Source of the DNA: Exophiala sp. HKRS030
Lineage: Eukaryota > Ascomycota > Eurotiomycetes > Chaetothyriales > Herpotrichiellaceae
Direction of reading: 5' to 3'
DNA: 64,000 bases
NCBI GenBank assembly: GCA_023897205.1
Contig: JAHWDD010000009.1
Span: forward strand, 372,001 to 436,000
The position numbers and the translations under genes were made by a program. Below, piece by piece: positions 11,150 to 21,275 of this stretch (positions are counted from its first letter, which is position 1; every line of letters begins with the position of its first letter). A model generated the notes under the pieces. That model worked only from the letters and a program-made list of their open reading frames with translations. It was not told the origin of the DNA and made no database searches.

Positions 11150-12226
11150 TTAAAGCTTCTCCATTGTTGTGTAACCTTCTCTGGATCTTTTCGTCCACGC
11201 ATAGGCCAGAGCACAGAATCTCTCCACTGCCTCCATTTCTGTTGCCCACCCAGTGACGAGCCGGATAACGAGAGACCCATCTTGTAGATGCTCCCAGATA
11301 TGGAAATCAAAGTTTTTCTGTAATTCCCGAACAAGCGCCGGCGGCAAAACAGGGAAGACTTGGTTGGTTTCGGTCTGCGCCCATAATTTGAACCCCAGAC
11401 TCACCAGGGAGGTGGAAATCTTGGCCGCAGTGTCGTTGGCGTGACGCGCAAGGCGGAAAAAGAGATCATCGTTGAAAAGCGTGACGAACTGAATGCCCAA
11501 GATCCGCCCTTTGGCCAGAAGTGCCCCTCGCTGTTTCATGTGGTAAGGGAATGACTGCCCGAGACTCTGATCTTTGATCACCACCGCCTCGCCCAAAAGT
11601 GCCCCATTCTTTGTCCCTCCGATCCAGAAGACATCTGTAAGGTTGTAAATGTCATCCAGGGACATGTCGTTCTTGGGGCATGTCAGTGCAGCACCGAGGC
11701 GAGCACCGTCCATGAGAAGAAGAAGGTCGAGACTCCTGCAGGCTGTGCTGAGAGCTGCGAGCTCGCTCCTGGTGTACACCGTCCCCATCTCGGTCGCGTT
11801 CGAGATGTATACCATTCTGGGCTTTGCCTGGTGTGCAAACAAGGAATTTTGATTGAACGCTGTCCCAACCTTCTCTGGGGTCAATTTTCCGTCTGCAGTC
11901 GGCTCTGTGATGATAATCTTGTGACCAGTGGACTCTATAGCACCAGATTCTTTTGTGGCAATGTGTCCAGACGGTGCTGCAATGATTGCCTCATACGGCC
12001 GCAAGTAGCTTGCTATCGATATAAGGTTCGCTGCTGTGCCACTGGGCACAAGGTGAATCGTTGCTTCAGGAGCGTTGATCTTGTCTCGAATCAATCTTCT
12101 CGCATCTTCACAGAACTCGTCGTTCGAATATGCCTTCTGTTGAGACAAATTGGTCCGACTTAATGCTTCGATGACAGTAGGGTGCACCCCTTCACTGTAG
12201 TCGTCAAGAAAACCATATCTGGGCAT
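11150..12226 (-). CDS. Threonine aldolase-like PLP enzyme (beta-eliminating lyase family)
   Basis: Fold-type I pyridoxal-phosphate enzyme of the L-threonine / L-allo-threonine aldolase family, cleaving beta-hydroxy amino acids to glycine and an aldehyde. Single exon, 358 residues, normal length. Visible are the N-terminal DDYSEGVHPTVIEAL, PSGTAANLISI at the cofactor site, MDGARLGAAL with the PLP-pyridine aspartate, and the Schiff-base lysine in WIGGTKNGALLGE. A C-terminal small domain follows. The start at 12226 is supported by the conserved opening. The gene is read from - like its LYC1-type neighbour. A link to the upstream amidohydrolase/aldehyde dehydrogenase genes is inference only, though aldolase cleavage does yield an aldehyde. 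Confidence 0.9.
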   Translation of the reverse strand: MPRYGFLDDYSEGVHPTVIEALSRTNLSQQKAYSNDEFCEDARRLIRDKINAPEATIHLVPSGTAANLISIASYLRPYEAIIAAPSGHIATKESGAIESTGHKIIITEPTADGKLTPEKVGTAFNQNSLFAHQAKPRMVYISNATEMGTVYTRSELAALSTACRSLDLLLLMDGARLGAALTCPKNDMSLDDIYNLTDVFWIGGTKNGALLGEAVVIKDQSLGQSFPYHMKQRGALLAKGRILGIQFVTLFNDDLFFRLARHANDTAAKISTSLVSLGFKLWAQTETNQVFPVLPPALVRELQKNFDFHIWEHLQDGSLVIRLVTGWATEMEAVERFCALAYAWTKRSREGYTTMEKL

Positions 12227-12691
12227 CTTATATCAAAAATGTAAGTAGCCTTTGAGATACTGGGCTCTCTCAGGAAGTGTTGAAAGTAAGTATTGGGAAT
12301 CAGGCCGGTGGGCTAGATCACAGTAAAGTATTCCGCGGAATATTGTTACCTTTCGGCGGGGAGGGGACGAGGAGGGTGGGGGGTGGGAAGGGAATAGTAA
12401 CAGTATAGATTACCGTGATAAAAATAGTTAGGTACTAGTTCTGTGACTATTAGTAACGGTACCTACCTCGTAGATACTAGGCACCTAGGTAGTTGGAAGA
12501 ATATCATTCTTAATGTTGTAAGTCGGCCATAGCCTCCGGCTTCAATCCCCGCCAGGACTGCTTCAAGACGTTATCAAATGCGGCCAGCAATATAGTGAAG
12601 GACTTGACATGGTGCGCACACTCCAGAGACAAAATTTCGAGTATACATTCTTCCGACGACATATCCTAGCCTTGATGGCCACCGAGAGACC
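12227..12691. other. Intergenic region
   Basis: Contains a purine-rich stretch near 12358-12390 and dispersed GGTACC/CTAGGTA-like short repeats around 12430-12495. It is the promoter side of the threonine-aldolase-like gene. No gene is seen. Confidence 0.5.
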
Positions 12692-13102
12692 TCAAGGCTT
12701 GTCTCCATAATGCTCTTCCAACCACTTCTGCCCAGCGCCGTCTAGAACCGACCATACCCTTGCAATTTTACCCTCTTCGACATGGTACATACAATGCTCG
12801 AAAAATACCTGCGTGCTGCCGGGTGAAGGCTCGTAGCTTAGTCTAATCCTTGAGGCGATATTGCCTGTGTCTTCCTTTGCAGAATCGTTTTCGACAACTA
12901 GCATGTCGATGCCGAAATGTAAGCCTGGCAGATCTTTCTGGCTCTGGCGTATCATCTGCACGAATGCGTCAACGGACATGGGTGTTTTATCATCGTGAGA
13001 GTGAATCAAGCCCTCCTTAACGTAAGGTCGTAGGTCAGTCGTAAGGTCGGTGGAGGTGTTGATGGCTGAAATGTAGTTGAAGTAGAATTTTCGGAGGTCC
13101 AT
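12692..13102 (-). CDS. NTF2/SnoaL-like domain protein
   Basis: Small alpha+beta-barrel protein of the SnoaL-like (NTF2 superfamily) type, 136 residues from the Met at 13102 (sequence MDLRKFYFNY). A longer frame starts at 13168 but adds a non-family leader, so the internal Met is preferred. The opening helix, a central histidine in LIHSHDD, and the closing strand VEEGKIARVWSVLDG match the family. Members include polyketide cyclases, small isomerases and many proteins of unknown role, so no reaction is assigned. It is divergent from the Trs85 gene with a 422-bp shared upstream region. Confidence 0.75.
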   Translation of the reverse strand: MDLRKFYFNYISAINTSTDLTTDLRPYVKEGLIHSHDDKTPMSVDAFVQMIRQSQKDLPGLHFGIDMLVVENDSAKEDTGNIASRIRLSYEPSPGSTQVFFEHCMYHVEEGKIARVWSVLDGAGQKWLEEHYGDKP

Positions 13103-13524
13103 CTCGAGGTCGCAGCAAGAAAATAAGAGAAGTCCGAGCCTGGGACAGATGGCTCCACGAAGGATCAATTAATCATGAGAACACATGGGTTCCCAATATA
13201 CAAAGTGTATGATCTCGACCGACAGTAGAAAAGCGAATAAAGCAATATGCTCCAAAGTACCTATCTCTACGGTGGTGCAACTGCCTCCTCGAGCGTGTCC
13301 CTTCCCTGCGGGCTTGTTCAAGTGCTTCAAGTCAGTCACTGATATAGCTGCATAGATATTGCGATGAGGTGATGACAATAAGAAACAACAAGTTGTCTTC
13401 ATACCACACTATCAAATCTCCCTGATATGCAAACTGAAAGACAACAGCGGCACGATTACCATCCCCACTCATGCGACGACAAAGGACAGCCTCCCTCATA
13501 CATCATCCATAACCACCGCTGTCC
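13103..13524. promoter_or_regulatory. Divergent promoter region, NTF2-like / Trs85
   Basis: The 422 bp between two divergent starts must hold both promoters. A pyrimidine-rich tract with ACCACC-type sequence precedes the 13525 ATG. No specific site is identified. Confidence 0.4.
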
Positions 13525-15801
13525 ATGAACTCGCCCAGTGATGGAGACCCTCTTCAATCGCCGGAACCACCACCTTCTTTCCCAATCCTCGGAGTCCAGA
13601 AGACAAGGGCGGCTCCGAGAGAAGAGTCTCCTACTGCATCCACAACAAGTCTTCCCCTCCGCGCCTCCAGTCCTACCCCCCTAGGGTCACGGAACAGCAC
13701 CTTTTCGAGTGTCCTATCACGCTCCAGCTCACCCAATGGCAGACTCTCGCTGTCATTTGCAAAATTTGGTCGATCTCAAGTGAACAGTCCTTTGGGGAAC
13801 CCCTCGGAGAGTTACAATGACACCAGATCCCTCATTGTCCGAGCATTCTCACCTACAGTCGCAGTCTGTGCTGCACCCGAGGTTGACGAACTAGCCGTTC
13901 GCAAAGGCATAAAAGATGGATTCACGGGGTTGGTACGACCTTTCGGAGACAAGATCAATGGTAAAGTTGTTGTAAGAGACAGCACCGGTGCCAGTAGAGC
14001 ATGGGAGGACTTTGGCGTGCATTTTACGAACTTGAGCCAACTGGTTCAGAATGGCATGAATCCTTCTGCAGAAGCGGGTCATCTTGAAAAGGTCGAAGAA
14101 TTGATGGAACAATTCACAGGAGAAGGTTTCGATGACACAGCTGATGTTCCTGCCAGAGGCGAGGTATCCCACTTCTACAAACTATTCTTGGCCAGATTAC
14201 TATGCCTGCAGTCAATGAGCCCGCATGAGTCTTTCCGGCATCCTGTTGGTGCGGTCATAGCTATCAGCTCTTCTACCAACCAGCCTATTGAGACGCTCCG
14301 GAATCTTTACCAGCAGACAGCTCAAGGTTCAAACGCCTTACCAGCGTATGCGAATCCAGAGTACCTGCGGTACTATGTGCTTGTGCATGACGAAGATCGG
14401 GATGATTTCAGCAAGTCGTCCGCGCTGTTCGATCAGATGAAACGCCATTTTGGCCTCCATTGTCACCTCTTGAGGCTGAGATCTGTGCCATGTACCGAAT
14501 CAGATGATGACACTGAGGAACTCCCGGTCTGCGAATGGCTTTCACCATCTGAACAACTCTCACTTTTACAAGATACTGCACACCTGATAGACCTTAATGC
14601 TTCGACTTCGCCGTACATATTTTCGTCCGATGTCACTTCGCTGCGGGGATTTGTTCGCGAACTCATCGCTCAATCGATTGTGTATCACATGGAGCAAAGG
14701 GTTGCAATGTGGAATGAACAGGTTGCATCTCGACGGAGGGGCATTTCTGGACGTTTCATGTCTTTGTCGAAAAGGTGGACTGGAATTGGAAGTTCACGAA
14801 ATTCTTCAGCGACCAGCCTGGGTGCTTCGGGAGCAAGTGGCAACTACGACAGTTTACAAGGAACCTATCGGTACGATGCTCCAGAAAGCCTTCTCCGCAA
14901 GCTAGCAGACTATGCATTCATGCTACGAGACTACAAGCTGGCAGCGTCCACATACGAACTTCTTCGATCCGACTATTCGAACGATAAAGCATGGAAACAC
15001 CTAGCCGGTGCTAACGAGATGTGCTATGTCGCCACTTTACTTAATCCCTTGACCAGCAGTGGCAGTTCCAAATTCAAAATCGAGAACTTTGACCTCATGG
15101 TCGAAACAGCAAATTATTCATATCTGACCCGGTGCTCAGATCCGGCATTAGCATTGAGAGCGACTCTGTTAGGCGTCGAACTACTCAAGGTTCGAGGGCG
15201 CGCAGCCAGTGAGCTTGCCGCTAAATGGGCCATCCGATGCTTGGAGCTTGGTCTGGTGGGCAGTATAGGACACGTTCTCCTTAGTGAGCGGGTTGCATCT
15301 TGTTTTGCCGACCGCGTCGGTATTGGCAACACTGGCTGGGGCATGCGGAAGCGAAAAGCTGCGTTGTGGAATGTCATGGCCGCCGACGAATGGATGAAAT
15401 TGGGAAGAGCAGAAGTTGCGGCAGAAAAGCTGGACGAAGCCCAAGAGCTGTACAACGAAACAAAGACCAGCGAGTCCATGAAGCAATTCCATGAGATGGC
15501 TCAATACGTGGAACAGTTGCGTCTTGCCGTCAGGATCAAGCTTGGTGAGGCGAGAAAGAGGGGATTCAGCGGAGCTACGCGACAACTGGAACTAGATCTC
15601 GACGGCCAAGAACAGACTGAAGTTGAAGATGAAACGCTGGAGGAGATGAATCCGCTCGAGAAAGTAGACAGCCCGATCAACAGGAGGAACCTGAAGCCTG
15701 CTGGTGGTGCAGGCGTCAACCCATTAGAACAAGCGCCACTGAGTCCAGTCCGACTAAACCGACCAGATCCTTTGTTGCGAGAGGATGACGATTTTGAATG
15801 A
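13525..15801 (+). CDS. TRS85: TRAPP complex subunit Trs85/TRAPPC8-like
   Basis: Subunit specific to TRAPPIII, the guanine-nucleotide exchange complex for Ypt1 in autophagy and ER-Golgi traffic. Single exon, 758 residues, close to the yeast protein (about 700). The first 90 residues are Ser/Pro-rich and disordered. The conserved TRAPPC8 core follows from about residue 105, with the stretches IVRAFSPTVAV, FYKLFLARLLCLQ, HPVGAVIAISS and the PESLLRKLADYAFMLRDYKLA helical repeat region. The tail is acidic with NPLE repeats. The assignment rests on these recognised family stretches; residue-level motifs of catalysis do not apply. Confidence 0.88.
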   Translation: MNSPSDGDPLQSPEPPPSFPILGVQKTRAAPREESPTASTTSLPLRASSPTPLGSRNSTFSSVLSRSSSPNGRLSLSFAKFGRSQVNSPLGNPSESYNDTRSLIVRAFSPTVAVCAAPEVDELAVRKGIKDGFTGLVRPFGDKINGKVVVRDSTGASRAWEDFGVHFTNLSQLVQNGMNPSAEAGHLEKVEELMEQFTGEGFDDTADVPARGEVSHFYKLFLARLLCLQSMSPHESFRHPVGAVIAISSSTNQPIETLRNLYQQTAQGSNALPAYANPEYLRYYVLVHDEDRDDFSKSSALFDQMKRHFGLHCHLLRLRSVPCTESDDDTEELPVCEWLSPSEQLSLLQDTAHLIDLNASTSPYIFSSDVTSLRGFVRELIAQSIVYHMEQRVAMWNEQVASRRRGISGRFMSLSKRWTGIGSSRNSSATSLGASGASGNYDSLQGTYRYDAPESLLRKLADYAFMLRDYKLAASTYELLRSDYSNDKAWKHLAGANEMCYVATLLNPLTSSGSSKFKIENFDLMVETANYSYLTRCSDPALALRATLLGVELLKVRGRAASELAAKWAIRCLELGLVGSIGHVLLSERVASCFADRVGIGNTGWGMRKRKAALWNVMAADEWMKLGRAEVAAEKLDEAQELYNETKTSESMKQFHEMAQYVEQLRLAVRIKLGEARKRGFSGATRQLELDLDGQEQTEVEDETLEEMNPLEKVDSPINRRNLKPAGGAGVNPLEQAPLSPVRLNRPDPLLREDDDFE

Positions 15802-16145
15802 AGACATGAATGCTCTGTAGTCGTTGTGTTCCGAGGTATGAAGATTAAGAGCAGGTACTTAGTGTCAGGATATGGAATACTTGTAATACTCATTGCCAAC
15901 GAGAATGCCTCCCTACTATTCTGATGCTTTGTGGTGACTAATCTGCGAACCAGTCCGTTTTCGGTTCAATTTAAACGCGTCCGCGAAACAATTCCTTAGC
16001 GCAGTTTCCGCGTCTGTGCTGGATACTGTATGAATGGGCAACGAATGCACTTGCACGCCGCAAGCAACGACCTCGAGTTCCAAAACATCTCAAACCCCAG
16101 CACCTGTCGCATCTCTGATCCCTCTTCGCAGGGTAATTCTGCACA
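15802..16145. other. Intergenic region Trs85-Rad18
   Basis: 3' end of the Trs85 gene and promoter of the Rad18 gene, both on +. No other feature is seen. Confidence 0.5.
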
Positions 16146-17588
16146 ATGCATGACCCGTATGAGGTTACAGACAGCACCGACTGGCTGCCTACGCCTCTAG
16201 CCGCACTTGCGCCACTCGACTCATCATTAAGATGCCGGGTCTGCAAAGACTTCTTCACTACACCTATGATGACCAGTTGCTCTCACACATTTTGCAGTCT
16301 TTGTATACGAAGATACTTGTCTCAGGAAGGCCGGTGTCCAGCATGTCGAGAACCCGACCAAGAAGTCAAGCTGCGTCGAAATTGGGTGGTGGAGGAACTG
16401 GTGGCTAATTTCACTGCTTCACGAAAAGGTCTTTTCACTTTTGCAACAGCCGCGGCAGCGTCCAGATCCGAAGCGCCGACAGCAGATTCCGAGAGGCCTA
16501 AGAAGAGGAGGAGAGTGGTGACTGAGCCTACAATCAACGGCGTGGAGAGACGGAACACACGCAGTCAAAGCAAGAGGGACGCCGAAGACGCAAGCCAGCA
16601 AAGTGCACCGTCTACTCAGGTCACTATTGAGGATAGCGAAGAAGGCAGCGTTTATGAAGATGATGCTGATGATGCTCACAAGAGCCCACACTTCGAAGTC
16701 GAAAATCAGGAGCCGAATGATGGACTGGTCGCGTGCCCATGCTGCCACAGAAGGATGAAGGAGACACTGATCAATACGCACCTGGACAAATGTATAGCAG
16801 GAGAGAGTACAACTCCGCTTGAGGGCGGATCATCGCCCGCCCCGCCTTCGAGAGCGCAAACCGTCACCCCCGTAACGATGGCCTATACTCAGCAAAAGCC
16901 GTTGAAACAGAACGACCGGTTACCGTTTATAAACTACAATCTCCTAGCGGAGAACGGATTAAGGAAGAAGCTGCGAGATCTTGGGATTCCAAGTCACGGA
17001 TCGAAAGAACTGATGCGGAAAAGACATACTGAGTGGGTTAACCTCTGGAACGCCAATTGCGATTCTTCACGCCCCGTCACCAAGAGGCAACTCCTGTCGG
17101 ACTTGAGGATTTGGGAAGACACACTAGGCCGACAGATGGAGAAGCCGCCCAATATTGGATTCATGGCTAAAGATTTTGATCGGGACTTGCATGTCAAGAG
17201 CCAGAAGAACAATTTTGATGACTTGATCAAGAAGGCCAGACAGAAGGTGACTGCCGTTACGGAGAAGGGACAAGACACAGTGCTGAATGGAGCTGCTCCA
17301 GCTGTGTCGACTTCGGAATCAGGACCAGTATCAATTCCAGGGGAAATTGATACAGCGGCAGCCATCGCTGTCCAACAGCCAAATCCAGAACCAGAACCTG
17401 CAGGATCGGTAGCCACTGCGTCTGGCACCCCTGATCAGCAGCAGGATCAAGATGAGAAGTTTGCGAATACTGGCCCGCCATCGTCTCTTGCCGAAGCCCC
17501 TACGCTACCGAAACAAGACTCTCGAGGGGTACAAATGGATTCTCTGGAGGTAGATCAACATCCCAGTACTGGTCGGTTTTTCACCTAG
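16146..17588 (+). CDS. RAD18: Postreplication repair E3 ubiquitin ligase Rad18
   Basis: RING E3 that, with Rad6, monoubiquitinates PCNA at stalled forks in the nucleus. Single exon, 480 residues, usual for fungal Rad18. Domain order: C3HC4 RING at about residues 28-68 (CRVC ... CSHTFCSLCIRR ... CPAC), then a basic KKRRR stretch, a UBZ4 zinc finger at about 196-215 (CPCCHRRMKETLINTHLDKC), and a SAP DNA-binding helix pair at about 260-300 (LRKKLRDLGIPSHGSKELM). The C-terminus is low complexity; the Rad6-binding region probably lies between the SAP domain and it. All key zinc ligands are present. Confidence 0.96.
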   Translation: MHDPYEVTDSTDWLPTPLAALAPLDSSLRCRVCKDFFTTPMMTSCSHTFCSLCIRRYLSQEGRCPACREPDQEVKLRRNWVVEELVANFTASRKGLFTFATAAAASRSEAPTADSERPKKRRRVVTEPTINGVERRNTRSQSKRDAEDASQQSAPSTQVTIEDSEEGSVYEDDADDAHKSPHFEVENQEPNDGLVACPCCHRRMKETLINTHLDKCIAGESTTPLEGGSSPAPPSRAQTVTPVTMAYTQQKPLKQNDRLPFINYNLLAENGLRKKLRDLGIPSHGSKELMRKRHTEWVNLWNANCDSSRPVTKRQLLSDLRIWEDTLGRQMEKPPNIGFMAKDFDRDLHVKSQKNNFDDLIKKARQKVTAVTEKGQDTVLNGAAPAVSTSESGPVSIPGEIDTAAAIAVQQPNPEPEPAGSVATASGTPDQQQDQDEKFANTGPPSSLAEAPTLPKQDSRGVQMDSLEVDQHPSTGRFFT

Positions 17589-17970
17589 GTTTGACTGTTT
17601 GCCAGGGTGCAGGCTTGCTGCATCAAGACAGTCACCACGTCAATCATGATTGACAGTTCAAAAGGGCACGCACATGAGTGCAGATCAATCTACAGATACA
17701 AATACAAATACATGCACATGTACAGCATCAGGGGCAAAAAAAAATACATGTGATAATGGGTTTCATGAGTCATGAAAAAGCAAAATAGTACACTATTCCA
17801 GTACAAAATCGACGAAGCTTGTCTAGATACTCCGTACTCCAGACATACCATCTTAATTTATGAGTGTTCCCACTGAAGAAGTCTCCTGTATTTCACGGAA
17901 CTCTTTGATGTAATGATTCAAAATCTCCATATCATCATGATCATAACCATATTTACCCATTGATCGTATT
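17589..17970. other. Convergent intergenic region Rad18-CHMP7
   Basis: Shared 3' region. It holds a short A-tract at 17736-17745 and one TACTCCGTAC copy at 17828-17837. No gene. Confidence 0.5.
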
Positions 17971-19494
17971 TCACTCTGCCGCAATCTTCCGGCCTTCTCG
18001 TTGCGGTTCGGCAATGTCCATTCGTTCCATCTTCTCGATGCTTTTCGAGAGTTGCTGCTCGACCGCATCGTCTGCAGTCTGGCTCTGTTTCTGTGTCTGT
18101 TGGGTTTGGATCGGGTCTGTGGTTTGCTGGTTCTCGCCGTCCTGGCGGCTCTCTTTCGCCTTCTCCGCGGCTTCCAGCTGCAGGCGGTCCAACTCTTGCA
18201 ATCTCCTTCTGGTGTCTTCGGCCTCTCGAGCCTGTTGCTTTTCTCGTTGCGCCTGTTCGGTCTTTTCGCGCTCGAGTCTCTCCTCGCGCTCCATCGCCTC
18301 AAACTCGTCGTCGACCTCGGCTTCGTCGAGTACGGCCCTGCCACCGTCGAGGACGGGCTCGGCGATGACGCCACCCACTTCGTCGACCTTGGCCATTTCT
18401 TCGCGCAACGAGTCCAGGACGTCCTCGACCTTGTCGACGCCGCCGACCTTCTTGTTGAGCGTCTTGAGGACGCCGGCGCTGGCCTCCATGGCCGCGACGA
18501 TCTCGACTTGGTCCGCGGCCGCTTCGATCTTGGTGTAGACTTCCTCGAGCTGGTGGAGGGTGTTTGTGCGGGATTCTAGTGATTTCTCGGCCAACTTTTT
18601 CGACCGGAGTGCCGACATGGCACCGGTGCGGTTGTTGGCCTTGACCGCATTTTGAGCCGTGGTTTGGAGGGTGGCGACCCGTGCACTTAGGGTTGATATC
18701 TGCGTGGTGAGGTTCGAGATGAGTGTCTTGAGCGATGCGATGCTCCGGTCTTCGTGCGTGATGGTGACGGTGTCTGATTCTGTCGTCGCTGTCGTCGCGT
18801 GGGGGCCTTTGAATTTTATCGTCGTTTCGTCGTACGCGAGGATCTGTTTGTCTCGCGAAAGGTAGCGTAGTAATACCGAGAGATCTTGTTGTGATAGTTT
18901 CCCCCCGAAGAGGTCGTTGAGCTCTTTGACGAATAATTCTCGACTGACGATACGGTCCGTCAAACTCGAGCTGGTCTGTCCCTCCCGTAATTTGACAATG
19001 TGCTTGTTGTACACCTCCTCCAGCGCGCTGACGAGCACGAGGCTACCTTGTCGCAGGTGCCCGTTGACGTCGTAGCTGCCGGTCCCCACGAGCCCGGCCC
19101 GTCTCAGGCCCCATTTGAGGATGGACAGCGGCGACGGAATCCACGTCTTGGTGTATATGCTCTTCTCGGACGTCAGGAAGTCCTGGAGGTCGACCATTTT
19201 CCCGGACCTGACCGCCTCGTCGAGGACGTTTCCCAAGCCCGACGGCCGGCCGTACCGAGGACTCGCGAGGGCATTGAGGAGGTCGTCGGAGGTGTGCAGG
19301 ATCAGGCGTTGGTGGACGGGGAGTTGCCCTTCGAGGGCGGCGCGGGTCAGGGCGCTCGTCCACGCCGTCGTGTTGGCGGTGTAGCCTTCTGGGTTGGTGG
19401 TCTTTTGCACGTTCAGGTCCGAGTACAACGAAGGGAGCCGGGGGGCGCGAAAGGAAGGTTCGTGAGACACGAGCCAGTCGACGAGGCTGGGCAT
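17971..19494 (-). CDS. CHMP7: CHMP7-like ESCRT-III protein (SNF7 family)
   Basis: ESCRT-III-type protein of the CHMP7 (Cmp7/Heh-linked) branch. In animals and fission yeast it works at the nuclear envelope in membrane sealing and surveillance. Single exon, 507 residues. The N-terminal half is an ESCRT-II-like winged-helix region; the SNF7 helical domain starts at about residue 245 with long coiled-coil helices (NLTTQISTLSARVATLQ, KKLAEKSLESRTNTLHQLEEV). The tail from about 390 is Glu/Gln-rich and low complexity. Base composition is strongly GC- and CG-rich relative to flanks over about 18.2-19.5 kb. Human-type MIM sequences were not resolved by eye. Confidence 0.88.
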   Translation of the reverse strand: MPSLVDWLVSHEPSFRAPRLPSLYSDLNVQKTTNPEGYTANTTAWTSALTRAALEGQLPVHQRLILHTSDDLLNALASPRYGRPSGLGNVLDEAVRSGKMVDLQDFLTSEKSIYTKTWIPSPLSILKWGLRRAGLVGTGSYDVNGHLRQGSLVLVSALEEVYNKHIVKLREGQTSSSLTDRIVSRELFVKELNDLFGGKLSQQDLSVLLRYLSRDKQILAYDETTIKFKGPHATTATTESDTVTITHEDRSIASLKTLISNLTTQISTLSARVATLQTTAQNAVKANNRTGAMSALRSKKLAEKSLESRTNTLHQLEEVYTKIEAAADQVEIVAAMEASAGVLKTLNKKVGGVDKVEDVLDSLREEMAKVDEVGGVIAEPVLDGGRAVLDEAEVDDEFEAMEREERLEREKTEQAQREKQQAREAEDTRRRLQELDRLQLEAAEKAKESRQDGENQQTTDPIQTQQTQKQSQTADDAVEQQLSKSIEKMERMDIAEPQREGRKIAAE

Positions 19495-19808
19495 CTCGCG
19501 CGAGGGGTGGCCTTGAAAGGCTGGATGGGATGCGCAGGATACACCCGTACCGCTTTGGTTTGGGGTTTCTGAGTGCGATGTCTTGATACTCCGTACCAGA
19601 GTATTTCTTTTGGGGTTTGGGCTTTTTGTTTACGGGGCCACGGCTACGTCAGAATTCATGCAAGGCTGCGCAAGGCTGGGAACGTGGGACGACGAGCCTG
19701 ACATGATCCTCGCGTCGACCACAGCTGTCTTGATTCTTGCGTTTACCCTTGCTTGCATACGTGAAGGATATCTCTCTTTGGAATATACAATTTAAAACTA
19801 TACGCCAT
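19495..19808. other. Intergenic region CHMP7-DUF829
   Basis: Promoter side of the CHMP7 gene, with one TACTCCGTAC copy at 19587-19596. A 70-codon + frame (19583-19795) has two hydrophobic stretches but no family features and is not called. Confidence 0.5.
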
Positions 19809-20723
19809 TCATGAAGTCATTTCTTTCCACAGATTCTCGACCAATTCCCAGTATCTCTGCCCATCAAGCATAACGTGGCCTACGTGTCTGCTAGACACGA
19901 AATCCTCAAGTTGAACCCTTTCCCTGCCAATGATGTCCATGGATTCTCTGGCATGGGATTCGACATCCGCCGCTGGTATCAACGCATCTGATTGGGAGTA
20001 GATGTACAACCTCTTCAATCCATTCTGAGTGAATGCACTTCCAGGCTCGTTCAACTTCCTTCGCAACCACAACGTTATGTTCTCGCTTCCAGAGACCGTT
20101 TCATAAGTCTTCGCCAGTCCGATGAATGCCCATGTAGCAGCGCTACCGACTGTTCGCATGGGTCCAGATTTCGGCAGTGATTCCGAGATAGCTGCGTGAG
20201 CACTCTTGGAAGAAGGTAAACTCGGCGTGCTGTCTAGAATGAGTGCCGAAATGGGGAGTGGTTCGTCCTTATTAGTCGATGCGGTTCGATAAGCATCTGC
20301 GAGAAATAGTGCCGAGTATGACCCGCCATTTGAGAAGATATGGAGGAGGATTCGAGGTTTGTCTGGTAGTTTGGACTGCACCACTCGTCGTATCACCGAC
20401 AGAGCGGGTTTTATGGCGCGCCTTTGGAGAAATGTTGGCTTCCAGAACAAATCCGGTCCGTCCTGCTTGAGCAATAGTATTGGTGAGTGAGGAAACATTG
20501 ACTGATATGGTTTGGTGTATTTGGCGATATATCTTGGGTGTGCTCCCATCCAGGAGCATAGTATGATTAGGTCGGGTGGTGTCCCAGCCTCAGAGTTGGA
20601 AGGACTCGAACCTTTTGGTTCATGGAAGAAGATCTGTGGTCCCAGCCTTGTAAAGTCGAAAAGGTATGGGTCTGGGGATTGATCCCCGAGCTGTAGTTCT
20701 GGTATCGGTCCAGCTAGTTCCAT
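19809..20723 (-). CDS. DUF829 / TMEM53 (PaxU-like) alpha/beta-hydrolase-fold protein
   Basis: Alpha/beta-hydrolase-fold protein of the DUF829 family, which includes TMEM53 and the PaxU-type proteins found in some indole-diterpene clusters. The molecular activity is not established. Single exon, 304 residues, normal length. Visible are the strand-loop LIILCSWMGAHPRYIAKY, the nucleophile-elbow-like HIFSNGGSYSALFL with Ser, a late aspartate in YIYSQSDALIPAADVE, and the terminal histidine in SSRHVGHVM. Ser-Asp-His are thus all in place, although catalysis by this family is not proven. The neighbours do not include indole-diterpene genes, so the PaxU link is family-level only. Confidence 0.85.
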   Translation of the reverse strand: MELAGPIPELQLGDQSPDPYLFDFTRLGPQIFFHEPKGSSPSNSEAGTPPDLIILCSWMGAHPRYIAKYTKPYQSMFPHSPILLLKQDGPDLFWKPTFLQRRAIKPALSVIRRVVQSKLPDKPRILLHIFSNGGSYSALFLADAYRTASTNKDEPLPISALILDSTPSLPSSKSAHAAISESLPKSGPMRTVGSAATWAFIGLAKTYETVSGSENITLWLRRKLNEPGSAFTQNGLKRLYIYSQSDALIPAADVESHARESMDIIGRERVQLEDFVSSRHVGHVMLDGQRYWELVENLWKEMTS

Positions 20724-21275
20724 AATGAAGGCCTAGGTGAGTTGTTACATTCGTTGGCTGTGCCGAGTAGCGGAATCCTGGAACTCTGCACAGGCTTATA
20801 TTTCATCTAGAATGCGTTGGCCGCAGGAGTTCGAAGTTGGCCAAAATTACCAGTGATCGACAGCATATATATATCTTTCTGTCCCGGAAGTTTGAACCTT
20901 CCAATGCCGTTGATACGCTCGAGAGCGATGAGATAGAAAGAACCTTATATTTTGGATGTCGTTGGGCCTCTTCATACAAGAGTATGATTCTATAATTTGG
21001 AAAAAAGTATATAAACAAATCAGAAAGTATAGAAAGTGTTAATAGGAAAAGAAAGAAGCCCTGTGCATGTGTAACTCGAGATGGGACCGAGGCTTTTGGG
21101 TAAAGAAGTCGAAGAAATGGTGAGACGCGTAAGATCGGCCGTAGGAAGTACGGTCGAGCGCACGACTGACCTCAGTAAGGTCACGATAACCGCAATGTCT
21201 AAGCCGACCTGCTCCCTCGTCCACTCTCGCCTACTGCCCTCCTCTTCCTCTCGAGTCCCCCAACACTCTCACTGC
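20724..21275. other. Intergenic region DUF829-MFS
   Basis: AT-rich, about 550 bp, no gene supported. Confidence 0.5.

Noticed and set aside
17960..18579. Two + strand frames of 192 codons opposite CHMP7
   Set aside because: Shadows of the GC-rich, acidic CHMP7 tail; translations are low complexity.
19000..19572. 190-codon + frame opposite the CHMP7 N-terminal half
   Set aside because: Composition shadow of the GC-rich sense gene; no domain.
19809..20723. DUF829 protein as an indole-diterpene PaxU marker
   Set aside because: None of the prenyltransferase, cyclase or P450 partners is nearby; the family is widespread.
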